Notes under the pieces: generated by a model
What the model saw: only the letters and a program-made list of their open reading frames with translations
Database searches by the model: none
What the model was told of the DNA's origin: nothing
Position numbers and translations under genes: made by a program
Assembly: GCA_027014605.1 (NCBI GenBank)
Contig: JALWDJ010000006.1
Location: 1 to 53,663 of the forward strand
Source of the DNA: Campylobacteraceae bacterium
Lineage (GTDB): Bacteria > Campylobacterota > Campylobacteria > Campylobacterales > Sulfurovaceae
Length of the DNA: 53,663 bases
Direction of reading: 5' to 3'
Shown: positions 1 through 7,229 of the stretch, in pieces
Layout of the letters: each line of letters begins with the position of its first letter
Position numbering within the stretch: the stretch's first letter is position 1

Positions 1-392
1 ATATGGAGAGCGTATTTGATTTAGTATATGAGGAGATACCTATAGTTGAGGCTAGTTTTGATGATAAATTTCTTCTACAAGCTAGAGATAGTTTCTCTGA
101 AATAGTTGATAGACTTAAAAAAGATAAAATTATAAAATCAACACTAGAGTTAGAGATTATTGGAGATATATCTAAATTCCCTATTAAAAATAGACAAGAT
201 TTAGAAGATTGGTTTGTAGTTAGTAGAATGGACGAAACTAAAACAGGTAAAGAGTTGGCTCAATTTAGCATAGATGACTCTAACTATACTATCTCATTAG
301 TAGCTAAAGAGAAGTGTCCAAGATGTTGGAGATATGCAAGTGAAGAGGAGAATGGCTTATGTGATAGATGTCAAAAGGTAATAGATGTTTAA
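1..392 (+). CDS. ileS: Isoleucyl-tRNA synthetase, C-terminal part
   Basis: This is the end of isoleucyl-tRNA synthetase, the cytoplasmic enzyme that charges tRNA-Ile; the catalytic part lies before the window. About 129 residues are visible. The last 25 residues form a zinc ribbon, with CPRC starting at visible residue 105 and CDRC at 120, the usual end of bacterial IleS. The frame is open to the edge of the window, so the first ATG at base 3 is internal rather than a start. The stop codon overlaps the start of the next small ORF by 8 bases. The identification rests on the zinc ribbon and the preceding helical domain; a related class I synthetase end is the only alternative. Confidence 0.88.
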   Translation, partial: MESVFDLVYEEIPIVEASFDDKFLLQARDSFSEIVDRLKKDKIIKSTLELEIIGDISKFPIKNRQDLEDWFVVSRMDETKTGKELAQFSIDDSNYTISLVAKEKCPRCWRYASEEENGLCDRCQKVIDV

Positions 393-504
393 TCTAAAAG
401 AGCCTATAGGTAATGAAGTTATTATAGGCTCTATAATCTTTATTTTAATATTGGTAGGAGTTGGTCTTTTAGTGGTTGAGTGGTTTAAGAGAAAAATAAA
501 ATAA
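385..504 (+). CDS. Small single-pass membrane protein
   Basis: This 39-codon ORF starts inside the ileS stop region and is too short for most ORF callers. A ribosome binding site, AAAAGG at 373-378, sits six bases before the ATG. The protein has a short polar start, one hydrophobic segment at about residues 12-32, and a basic tail (WFKRKIK), so it should be a single-pass inner membrane protein with its C terminus in the cytoplasm. Translational coupling to ileS is likely from the 8-base overlap. I do not recognise a family. The good ribosome binding site and the clear membrane topology argue that it is real, but the coding evidence is limited by its length. Confidence 0.55.
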   Translation: MFNLKEPIGNEVIIGSIIFILILVGVGLLVVEWFKRKIK

Positions 505-586
505 AAACTTATTATTTAAAATTTTTATATCTTATATTTAAATTGAATGTTGTAAAATATCCTTATTAATTAAAAAAAGGATAATT

Positions 587-1231
587 ATGAATATTACAGA
601 AGAGGAGATAGATAATAGAATAACACTCTACTCTCTCATATCAAGATTAATGATTATAGAGGTTGATATAGAGTTTTTAGAGTTTATTGAAAAAAATATA
701 GAGATATTAGAACTATTTCCAAACTATAAAGAGTGGGATAAAAGAAGAGAATTTAGCAATAAGATATTAAAAGAGAGATATTTAGATGTTGATTATGCTA
801 ACCTATTTTTACTACATCTAATACCCTATGAGAGTTTCTATAAGAGAGATGACCAGATGATAGAGAGTGGAGGGGATAACCCTATACTTGCTCTATATAA
901 TAATTTAGACTTTAGAGTAGAGTTAGATAAAGCAAGAGTTGTAAGTCCTGACCATATCGGTATTGAGTTAGAATTTATGTATATGTTAACAACAGCACTA
1001 AAAAAAGCTTTTAAAGCAGATGATAAACTAGGTATAAAAGAGATTTTACAAGTTCAAAAAGGGTTTTTGCAAGAGCATCTATTAGATTGGTCACCTATGT
1101 TTCTAATTAATATGAAGAGAGAAGCAAGAACTGCACTATACCATGATGGAGCAGAGTTAGCACTAGAGTTTCTACTTAGTGATTTTGAGTATATATGTAA
1201 TAAGTTAGAAAAGTTGAAAGAGTTAAAATAG
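587..1231 (+). CDS. TorD/DmsD-family molybdoenzyme chaperone
   Basis: A 214-residue all-helical protein of the TorD family, cytoplasmic chaperones that bind the twin-arginine signal of molybdenum enzymes and hold them until cofactor insertion. The family signature is seen in the middle (PDHIGIELEFMYML, about residues 125-138) and in the following segment FLQEHLLDWSPMF. The ATG has a good binding site (AAGGAT) just upstream, and a -10 like TAAAAT lies near 553. The stop codon directly touches the ATG of the polyferredoxin gene, so the two are translated together. In Campylobacterota this pairing usually belongs to formate dehydrogenase or a related molybdoenzyme; that enzyme itself is not in the window, so the client is inferred. 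Confidence 0.82.
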   Translation: MNITEEEIDNRITLYSLISRLMIIEVDIEFLEFIEKNIEILELFPNYKEWDKRREFSNKILKERYLDVDYANLFLLHLIPYESFYKRDDQMIESGGDNPILALYNNLDFRVELDKARVVSPDHIGIELEFMYMLTTALKKAFKADDKLGIKEILQVQKGFLQEHLLDWSPMFLINMKREARTALYHDGAELALEFLLSDFEYICNKLEKLKELK

Positions 1232-2320
1232 ATGCATTTAGAGTTTGATGTAGCATCTTGCATAAGAGCTAGTAGTAAATTTTCAGAGTGTAGCAAATGT
1301 GTTGATATATGTCCTGTTGATACTATTAAGATAGTAGATAATATTCCTGCTTTTACACCAGCAGAGTGTATTAACTGTGGTGGTTGTGTTGGAGTATGTC
1401 CAACAGAGGCCTTTTCTCTTTCAGGATTTTCATCTATAGAGTTCTTTTTTAAATTTTTAGAAGAAGACAACTCCTCATTAGTATGTCAAAAAGATTTATA
1501 CTCATGTCTATCTGTATTAAGTATAGAACATCTTATCTCTTTAGCTTTAGCAAAAGATAAACCTATTATTATAGATGCATACTCTTGTGAGTGTGGAGAT
1601 AATAAGTTACAAAAACATCTTATAGAAAATATAAAAGAGGCAAATTTTATCCTATCTAGTATATCAAATAAACAGATAGTTATTAAATCTATTCAAGATA
1701 TAGATAAGAAACTAGAGAATAATATATCAAATAGACGCTCATTTCTCTCTCTAAAGGGTGCAGTGAAGAGTAAAAGAGAGTTTGATGAGGCATTTGTTGC
1801 AGACGAGCTTAAAAAATTTGGTATAGATATTGATGTAATTGCAGGTATTAAAGAGAAGAAAATTCCAGATAAGAGAAAACTTCTATTTTCTCTCTTAAAA
1901 CGACAAGAAAAACCAAAAGAGTATGATATTATAACCCAAGAGGATATAAGCTTTATATCTCAAAAGTTTATTGATAAGAGTTGTACAAATTGTCAAATAT
2001 GTTATCGTATATGTCCTACAGGTGCTTTAAGTAGTAATAATAAATTCTCTGTTATAAATTTTGATGCTATGATGTGTCTAAAGTGTCATCTATGTCATGA
2101 TGTTTGTGAACCAAATGCTATCCAACTTCAGAGAGGTTTTGAGATAAAAGAGTTTTTTGAACCAACACAGAGAACCCTAGCCTCATTTAATATTAGAAGA
2201 TGTAATGAGTGTGGAAATTACTTTACATATAGAGGTGGATTAGTTGAGTGTGATAGATGTAAGATAGAAGAGGAAGAGGCTATGGAGTTACATCAGAATG
2301 CAAAAAAGATAAACTCATAA
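1232..2320 (+). CDS. Polyferredoxin with four 4Fe-4S motifs and a C-terminal zinc ribbon
   Basis: A 362-residue cytoplasmic iron-sulfur protein. Two ferredoxin-type cysteine clusters lie at the N terminus (CSKCVDICPVD and CINCGGCVGVCP, about residues 20-55) and two more in the C-terminal part (CTNCQICYRICP and CLKCHLCHDVCEP, about residues 247-295). The end of the protein has CNEC and CDRC, a rubredoxin-like zinc knuckle. The central region holds further cysteines (CECG) but no recognisable catalytic domain. It starts on the base after the TorD stop. Its likely role is electron transfer or maturation for the molybdoenzyme served by that chaperone; this is inferred from context. There is no signal peptide, so a periplasmic role is unlikely. 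Confidence 0.82.
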   Translation: MHLEFDVASCIRASSKFSECSKCVDICPVDTIKIVDNIPAFTPAECINCGGCVGVCPTEAFSLSGFSSIEFFFKFLEEDNSSLVCQKDLYSCLSVLSIEHLISLALAKDKPIIIDAYSCECGDNKLQKHLIENIKEANFILSSISNKQIVIKSIQDIDKKLENNISNRRSFLSLKGAVKSKREFDEAFVADELKKFGIDIDVIAGIKEKKIPDKRKLLFSLLKRQEKPKEYDIITQEDISFISQKFIDKSCTNCQICYRICPTGALSSNNKFSVINFDAMMCLKCHLCHDVCEPNAIQLQRGFEIKEFFEPTQRTLASFNIRRCNECGNYFTYRGGLVECDRCKIEEEEAMELHQNAKKINS

Positions 2321-2372
2321 CAATTTCTCTACAAAAAAGAGATAATATCTCGCACTAAAAAAGGAGATTAAA

Positions 2373-2837
2373 ATGAGACCAGAAGAGATAAAACCAGATA
2401 CAAAACTATGCACCATTATAGGATATAATGCTCAAACAGGAAAAAGAAGACGATATTTTAATAAAATATTGAAATTAAATGGTATAAATGCTACAGCAAT
2501 AGCACTAAATATTAAAGATGAGCATTTTAATTTTACTATGAAAAATCTAGCCAACTCAAAAGTTGATAGAATGATAATAGAGCCAGAGTTTCAAAAGAGT
2601 GCAATAGAGTATTGTGATATTTTAGATGAACGCTCAAAGGTTAGAGGATTAGTAGGATTTGTTGAAGTAGTTGATGGTAAGATTATGGGATATAATCTTG
2701 ATGTAGCCATAGATGATTTAGTTGAAAATCCAAAATTTTTTGATGAGAATATGATTTTAGCAATTAGAATGATGTTACTTGCAAACAGATGGTATGGAGT
2801 TAAAGTTGATTTAGATTTAATACCTAATATTATTTAA
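2373..2837 (+). CDS. Conserved hypothetical, possible AroE-like N-terminal fold
   Basis: A 154-residue soluble protein of unknown function. The first half (LCTIIGYNAQTG, then a helix and the strand NATAIALNI) resembles in layout the substrate-binding half of shikimate dehydrogenases, which begin with a strand, a glycine turn and a helix before the next strand. There is no NADP-binding half, and the catalytic lysine and aspartate of AroE are not evident, so enzyme activity of that type is not supported. It lies 52 bases after the polyferredoxin and 24 bases before the next unknown gene, each with an AAAGGAG-like binding site. Co-directionality suggests one operon for molybdoenzyme maturation. 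The fold assignment is a weak guess. Confidence 0.6.
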   Translation: MRPEEIKPDTKLCTIIGYNAQTGKRRRYFNKILKLNGINATAIALNIKDEHFNFTMKNLANSKVDRMIIEPEFQKSAIEYCDILDERSKVRGLVGFVEVVDGKIMGYNLDVAIDDLVENPKFFDENMILAIRMMLLANRWYGVKVDLDLIPNII

Positions 2838-2861
2838 ACTAAAAGTAAAAAAGGAGAATAT

Positions 2862-3320
2862 ATGTTAGATAAAGATTTATCTGATTTAAGAGCAGAGTTT
2901 GAAGCTATGAAAAATAGTAAAGAGTTCTGTAGTGATGGTAGCTGTTCTACTAGTGATGAGGTTGATTTAAAAGATTATCCAAGCTATACAGAAGCACTAT
3001 ATGCCAAGATTTTAGCACCAAGTGTAAGTGGGATATATCTATCAAGATGGGATATTAAAGATATTGCAAATACAGCAGGAGACTCAATGGCAATTCACCC
3101 ACGAAAGAGAATGTTTGAGCTTTTAATGAAATATGCTGTAAGCCAAGAGAGAATGCAAAAAGTATTAGATGCTATGGAAGAACATATAGAAGAGAAAATA
3201 GAGATATATGAGGAACTTCAAGAAACTTTTCCACACTCAAAAGTCATATTTGAAAATAAGATAAAAAAAGCTAGAAAAACAATTGATACCTTTCCACATA
3301 TTATAAAAGAGTATTTTTAA
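2862..3320 (+). CDS. Conserved hypothetical protein, helical
   Basis: A 152-residue soluble protein that I do not recognise. It is acidic and helical, with two nearby cysteines near residues 23 and 28 (EFCSDGSCS), a central segment reading SRWDIKDIANTAGDSM, and a charged helical C-terminal third rich in Glu and Lys that could form a coiled coil. It follows the preceding unknown gene closely, with the binding site AAAAAGGAG, and its stop overlaps the start of the NlpC/P60 lipoprotein by one base. The two cysteines could bind a metal but there is no second pair. Its place in the TorD/polyferredoxin run suggests a role in molybdoenzyme biogenesis; this is inference from position only. Confidence 0.6.
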   Translation: MLDKDLSDLRAEFEAMKNSKEFCSDGSCSTSDEVDLKDYPSYTEALYAKILAPSVSGIYLSRWDIKDIANTAGDSMAIHPRKRMFELLMKYAVSQERMQKVLDAMEEHIEEKIEIYEELQETFPHSKVIFENKIKKARKTIDTFPHIIKEYF

Positions 3321-3790
3321 TGAAAAGAGTCTTCTCTTTAGTACTTCTATACTCTATCTTTACAGGATGTATAAAGAGACCACATAAGATAACGAATTAT
3401 CATATTAAGAGTAGAGATAAAATAGTTAATATTGCTAAAAAGTATTTAGGAAAACCATATAGATATGGAGCAATAGGCCCAAATAGTTTTGATTGTTCAG
3501 GATTTGTATATCGTGTTACAAGAGAAGCAGGAATTAATGTTCCTAGAACAGCTATTGCACAATCTCAAATAAGAGGCAAAAAACTCTCTGTAAATGAGTT
3601 AAGAGATGGAGATTTACTATTTTTTGATACTGCTAAAAGAGGACATGTAAACCACTCTGGTATATATATTGGAAATTATAGATTTATCCATGCAAGTAGC
3701 GGAAACGCTCATTCAGTAACAGTATCAAACCTAAATGGTTGGTATAGAAATAAATTTAAATGGGGGAAAAGAGTAGAAAAAAGTTATTAA
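3320..3790 (+). CDS. NlpC/P60 family lipoprotein, peptidoglycan endopeptidase
   Basis: A 156-residue lipoprotein with an NlpC/P60 cysteine peptidase domain, a family that cuts peptide stems of peptidoglycan (typically the D-Glu to diaminopimelate bond). The N terminus is a lipoprotein signal with the cysteine at residue 17 (SIFTGC). The catalytic triad is visible: Cys in FDCSGFVY (about residue 54), His in HVNHSGIYIG and His in FIHASSG. The length is close to the minimal Spr/NlpC type with no extra binding domain. The start codon overlaps the previous stop by one base. It is the last gene before the tRNA cluster, which is transcribed towards it from the other strand. Confidence 0.88.
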   Translation: MKRVFSLVLLYSIFTGCIKRPHKITNYHIKSRDKIVNIAKKYLGKPYRYGAIGPNSFDCSGFVYRVTREAGINVPRTAIAQSQIRGKKLSVNELRDGDLLFFDTAKRGHVNHSGIYIGNYRFIHASSGNAHSVTVSNLNGWYRNKFKWGKRVEKSY

Positions 3791-3810
3791 TAAACCTATT
3801 TCTTAATTAA

Positions 3811-3895
3811 TGGTGCGGATGAGAGGACTCGAACCTCCACGCCGTGAAGCACTAGATCCTAAGTCTAGCGTGTATACCAATTTCACCACATCCGC
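3811..3895 (-). tRNA. tRNA-Leu (anticodon UAG)
   Basis: An 85-base tRNA read on the minus strand, with the 7-base acceptor stem starting GCGGATG, a long variable arm as expected for a class II leucine tRNA, the T loop GGTTCGAGTCC and an encoded CCA end. The anticodon loop is CTTAGGA, giving anticodon UAG, which reads CUA. It is the last of five tRNAs in the operon. Confidence 0.96.
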
Positions 3896-3910
3896 ATAAA
3901 ATATAATAAG

Positions 3911-3987
3911 TGGCACACCCGTCAGGATTCGAACCTGAGACCGCCCGCTTAGAAGGCGGGTGCTCTATCCAGCTGAGCTACGAGTGC
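3911..3987 (-). tRNA. tRNA-Arg (anticodon UCU)
   Basis: A 77-base tRNA on the minus strand with acceptor stem GCACTCG, T loop GGTTCGAATCC and encoded CCA. The anticodon stem-loop CCCGC-CTTCTAA-GCGGG gives anticodon UCU, which reads AGA and AGG. AGA is the dominant arginine codon in the neighbouring genes, so this is probably the main arginine tRNA. Confidence 0.96.
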
Positions 3988-4010
3988 AACAATAAAATAA
4001 TTAAATCAAA

Positions 4011-4087
4011 TGGCACGCTAGAGAGGACTTGAACCCCTAACCCTCAGATCCGAAGTCTGATGCTCTATCCAATTGAGCCACTAGCGC
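4011..4087 (-). tRNA. tRNA-Arg (anticodon UCG)
   Basis: A 77-base tRNA on the minus strand with acceptor stem GCGCTAG and encoded CCA. The anticodon loop CTTCGGA between TCAGA and TCTGA gives anticodon UCG, reading CGA and CGG. It sits 23 bases upstream (in transcription sense) of the other arginine tRNA. Confidence 0.95.
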
Positions 4088-4113
4088 TTCTTCATCTCAG
4101 GTTATCCTACCAA

Positions 4114-4190
4114 TGGGGTAGGCGACGGGACTCGAACCCGCGACACTCTGTGCCACAAACAGATGCTCTACCAACTGAACTACGCCTACC
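4114..4190 (-). tRNA. tRNA-His (anticodon GUG)
   Basis: A 77-base tRNA on the minus strand with encoded CCA. The anticodon loop TTGTGGC gives GUG. The 5' end has the extra G (position -1) facing a C discriminator base, the identity element used by histidyl-tRNA synthetase, which supports both the call and the 5' boundary. Confidence 0.96.
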
Positions 4191-4231
4191 ATTAAATCTT
4201 TGATTTAACTATCATATTTTTTAAATATCAA

Positions 4232-4308
4232 TGGTCGGAGTGAAAGGACTCGAACCTTCGACCCCCTGGTCCCAAACCAGGTGCGCTACCAGACTGCGCT
4301 ACACTCCG
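4232..4308 (-). tRNA. tRNA-Pro (anticodon UGG)
   Basis: A 77-base tRNA on the minus strand with acceptor stem CGGAGTG and encoded CCA. The anticodon loop TTTGGGA between CCTGG and CCAGG gives UGG. It is the first tRNA after the promoter at 4349-4377. Confidence 0.96.
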
Positions 4309-4348
4309 TTAACTCTCTAAAAGAGACTATCTCTTAAAAAGGAGTGCA

Positions 4349-4377
4349 ATTATAGTAAAAATAAAATATTTTGTCAA
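4349..4377 (-). promoter_or_regulatory. Perfect sigma-70 promoter of the tRNA operon
   Basis: Read on the minus strand, TTGACA (4377-4372) and TATAAT (4354-4349) are both exact consensus and are separated by exactly 17 bases. Transcription would start near 4342, about 34 bases before tRNA-Pro. A conserved -35 box is unusual in this group, where most promoters rely on the -10 and upstream T tracts, and fits a stable-RNA promoter that must be strong. Confidence 0.9.
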
Positions 4378-4414
4378 GAGATTTTGTAATTTTTTTTAAA
4401 AATAAACATATGTT

Positions 4415-5983
4415 TTAATTTTCATCTCTTCTTCTATATGATAGTGCCTCTAATAGATGTTTTTTCTCTATATCTTTAGAGTTATCTAAATCTGCAATAG
4501 TCCTAGATACCTTTTTAATACTCTCTATTGCTCTATGGGACAATGCAAATCGCTCTACTGCTATATTTAGAGTATTATTTGCATCTTTAGATAATTTACA
4601 AAATTTCTCTACATCTTTAGTCTCTAGTTTACCATTAAGCCTACTCTGTCCTCTACTCTTTTGTAGCTTAAATGCTAAGTTTATCATATTTTTTATCTCT
4701 TTTGAACTAATATCTCCTCTATCTGTAGGGCTAATCTCTTGCATTACAACAAAAATATCAATACGGTCTAAAAATGGGTCAGAGAGTCTATTTTTATATC
4801 TTTTTATCTCTCTCTTACTACATCTACATACTTTTCTTTTAGATAGTAAATTTCCACAAGGACATGGGTTCATAGCTCCAACAAACATAATATCAGCATC
4901 ATATTTAACTTTTGAATTAACCCTAGAGATATTTACTACTCTATCTTGAAGAGGCTCTCTTAATGCCTCTAATACATTTTTGGAAAAATGTGGTAACTCA
5001 TCAAAAAATAGAACTCCATTATGAGCTAAAGCTACCTCTCCAATTTTAGCTCTATGTGAACCTCCTCCAAAGATTGAGGCTAATGTGGCTGTATGATGTG
5101 GTGAACGAACAGGTCTTTTAGCTATAAAATCTGGAGTAGTTCCATCTAAAAATTGATGTTTTGCAATAGATAACATCTCATTTTCCATAAGAGGTGGTAA
5201 AATATCTTTTAATCTTTTTGCTATCATACTTTTTCCACACCCTGGATTTCCTTCCATTAAGAAGTTGTGCATACCAGCAGATGCAACTATTGAAGCTCTC
5301 TTTGCAATACTCTGCCCTTTTATATCTATAAAATCACTCTCAATACTATTATCATAAAAGTATCTCTGATTATCAATAATAAAACTTTTTGCTTTATAGT
5401 TAAATCTTTTAGTTGTAGAGGTAAAAGAGTTAGTTTTAAAAATATTAATGGTTTCATCTAGTGAGCTAACAGGTATAAATTCAACCCCTGCAATATAGGA
5501 GAGATACTCCATTGCCTCTTTTGGAACTACAGCTCTTTTTAATAAACCCTGCTCTTTAAGAGAAAGAATAATAGGAAAAAGAGTTGAACTCGATTTTACC
5601 CTACCATCTAATCCCAATTCACCAAATATAAATATATCTCTTCTCTCTATTCTATTTTTATATAATCCAATAAGAAGAGCCATAACCAAATCAAAATGTG
5701 TTCCACTCTTTCTAATATCACTAGGACTTAAGTTGATAGTCACTTTTAATGGAGGAAACTTAAACCCATTTGTAAGAAGTGCAGATTTTGCTCTCTCTTT
5801 TGCCTCTTGAATATCACTACTCACTAGTCCAACTATTAAGAAATTGGGTAAACCTTTTGTAAATGTTGCTTCAACTTCAATAGGTTTTGCACTCAATCCA
5901 TCTAATGTTGCACAACTTAAACTATTTAGAATATTTTTTTTATCTAAGATACTATTATTATATTTCATATAGTATTTTAACAT
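4415..5983 (-). CDS. comM: ComM/YifB family Mg-chelatase-like AAA ATPase
   Basis: A 522-residue cytoplasmic ATPase of the YifB/ComM family. In transforming bacteria ComM is a hexameric helicase that extends heteroduplex during recombination of imported DNA. The N-terminal domain begins with the signature SCATLDGLSAKPIEVEA; the AAA part has Walker A (GNPGCGKSM, about residue 245), the motif SPHHTAT, Walker B (VLFFDELPHF) and four cysteines in a CPCGN...CRC zinc-like insert. The C-terminal helical lid closes with SHRAIESIKKVSRTIADL. The N terminus has roughly 20 residues before the conserved start, so the true start may be the internal ATG at 5968. It lies 17 bases after the YkuD gene, in one run with coaE. 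Confidence 0.88.
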   Translation of the reverse strand: MLKYYMKYNNSILDKKNILNSLSCATLDGLSAKPIEVEATFTKGLPNFLIVGLVSSDIQEAKERAKSALLTNGFKFPPLKVTINLSPSDIRKSGTHFDLVMALLIGLYKNRIERRDIFIFGELGLDGRVKSSSTLFPIILSLKEQGLLKRAVVPKEAMEYLSYIAGVEFIPVSSLDETINIFKTNSFTSTTKRFNYKAKSFIIDNQRYFYDNSIESDFIDIKGQSIAKRASIVASAGMHNFLMEGNPGCGKSMIAKRLKDILPPLMENEMLSIAKHQFLDGTTPDFIAKRPVRSPHHTATLASIFGGGSHRAKIGEVALAHNGVLFFDELPHFSKNVLEALREPLQDRVVNISRVNSKVKYDADIMFVGAMNPCPCGNLLSKRKVCRCSKREIKRYKNRLSDPFLDRIDIFVVMQEISPTDRGDISSKEIKNMINLAFKLQKSRGQSRLNGKLETKDVEKFCKLSKDANNTLNIAVERFALSHRAIESIKKVSRTIADLDNSKDIEKKHLLEALSYRRRDEN

Positions 5984-6000
5984 AAAAAATTAAAATTTTA

Positions 6001-6501
6001 TTAAGGAATTATATATACAGGTATCCCATCTCTAGTTTGTTTCCAAACCTCCTCCATATCATCATTACTTAAAGCTATACAACCTTCTGTCCAATCTAAA
6101 AGCATAGGAAGCCAATCTCCAATAGGAGAAAGTGACCAATTAGATGGAGTTCCATGTATCATTATCATACCCCCAGCACTAACATTTAACTTTTTTGCTC
6201 TAGCTCTATCTTTTTTATTTGGATATGAAATATGAAGAGATTTATTATATAGTTTACTCTTTTGTCTCCAATCTAAAACATAAACTCCCTCTGGAGTCTT
6301 CATATCTCCCTCTCTCTCTTTAGCACCTTTTGGATTAGCTCCTAAAGAGATATGATACTTAGCAAATATCTGTTTATTTGCTGATAGATATAACATTCTT
6401 GTTGATTTTTTAATAATAATCTTATCTGCTATAATAGTATATGGCTCAATAGCTCCTATTAAAGTATAAGAAAGTATTAAAAAAATTACCCATCTAAACA
6501 T
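6001..6501 (-). CDS. Small L,D-transpeptidase (YkuD domain), exported
   Basis: A 166-residue exported enzyme with a YkuD catalytic domain, a family that forms 3-3 crosslinks in peptidoglycan or attaches or removes proteins and D-amino acids. A signal peptide covers about residues 1-17. The catalytic region shows MIHGTPSNW (His) followed by TEGCIALSNDDME with the nucleophilic cysteine, matching the HGT and SxGC-type motif of the family. No peptidoglycan-binding domain is present, so it is a minimal version. It follows coaE closely, with the binding site AAGGGG overlapping the coaE end. A helper role in cell shape, as for related enzymes in helical Campylobacterota, is possible but not shown. 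Confidence 0.85.
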   Translation of the reverse strand: MFRWVIFLILSYTLIGAIEPYTIIADKIIIKKSTRMLYLSANKQIFAKYHISLGANPKGAKEREGDMKTPEGVYVLDWRQKSKLYNKSLHISYPNKKDRARAKKLNVSAGGMIMIHGTPSNWSLSPIGDWLPMLLDWTEGCIALSNDDMEEVWKQTRDGIPVYIIP

Positions 6502-6506
6502 AACTC

Positions 6507-7106
6507 TTATCCCCTTTTAAAATCTAATAAAATCTGTCTCTTAACTTTATCACACTCATACTGAAGAGATTTTAAATCTCTACTATTATCTATTAAATAT
6601 GATGCTTTTAATCTTTTATCCTCTATATCTAACTGTGCATTAAGCCTTTTTTTAGCATCTTCTAATGAGATACTATCTCTCTTTATCAACCTTTTTAACT
6701 CTATCTTTTTTGGTGTATATACAACTATTACTCTTTTTATTGGGTAACGATTTGTCTCAAAAAATAGAGGAATATCAATTAAATATGGTCTTTTTAGATT
6801 ATCTTGTTCTATAGATATTCTACTAATCTCATCATATATCCTAGGGTGTAATAACTCTTCAAGAGCCTCTTTAGCCTCTCTATCTGAAAATATTAAACCT
6901 CCTAATAATTTTCTATCTACTCTATTATCTATAATATATCTATCTCCAAATAATTTAGCAATCTTTAAATAGTTTTTATCTAAAATCATATGAGATATCT
7001 TATCTGCATCTATAATATTAAATCCAAAACTTATAAATATATTAGCTACTGTACTTTTACCTGTAGCAATTCCACCTGTTAAGGCAATAGCATACTTAAA
7101 AGACAT
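6507..7106 (-). CDS. coaE: Dephospho-CoA kinase
   Basis: A cytoplasmic P-loop kinase of about 199 residues that carries out the last step of coenzyme A synthesis, phosphorylating the 3' hydroxyl of dephospho-CoA. Walker A is LTGGIATGKST at the N terminus, followed by the family motif DADKISHMIL and the lid region with HPRIYDEI. The frame is open to an ATG at 7133, but I chose the ATG at 7106: it has AAAGGAG seven bases upstream and gives the usual N terminus just before the P loop, while the earlier one adds nine residues with no binding site. The gene is the first of a coaE-ykuD-comM run. Confidence 0.92.
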   Translation of the reverse strand: MSFKYAIALTGGIATGKSTVANIFISFGFNIIDADKISHMILDKNYLKIAKLFGDRYIIDNRVDRKLLGGLIFSDREAKEALEELLHPRIYDEISRISIEQDNLKRPYLIDIPLFFETNRYPIKRVIVVYTPKKIELKRLIKRDSISLEDAKKRLNAQLDIEDKRLKASYLIDNSRDLKSLQYECDKVKRQILLDFKRG

Positions 7107-7191
7107 TTTTGCTCCTTTTAATAAATGAAACATATTAAAAAAAAGTTATTAATAAAATTAATTTATATACTCTTTTTAAATATAAAAATAA

Positions 7192-7197
7192 TATAAT
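7192..7197 (+). promoter_or_regulatory. Likely -10 box of the YeiH-family gene
   Basis: An exact TATAAT lies 33 bases before the start codon at 7230, in an AT-rich stretch with T runs upstream (7172-7177). No -35 box is evident, as is usual in this group. Confidence 0.5.
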
Positions 7198-7229
7198 TTT
7201 ATCAAATATTTTAATATAAAAGGAACTTT

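Noticed and set aside
3811-4308. tRNA cluster as an integration site for a mobile element
   Set aside because: No integrase gene, direct repeat of a tRNA end or foreign composition is found next to the cluster.
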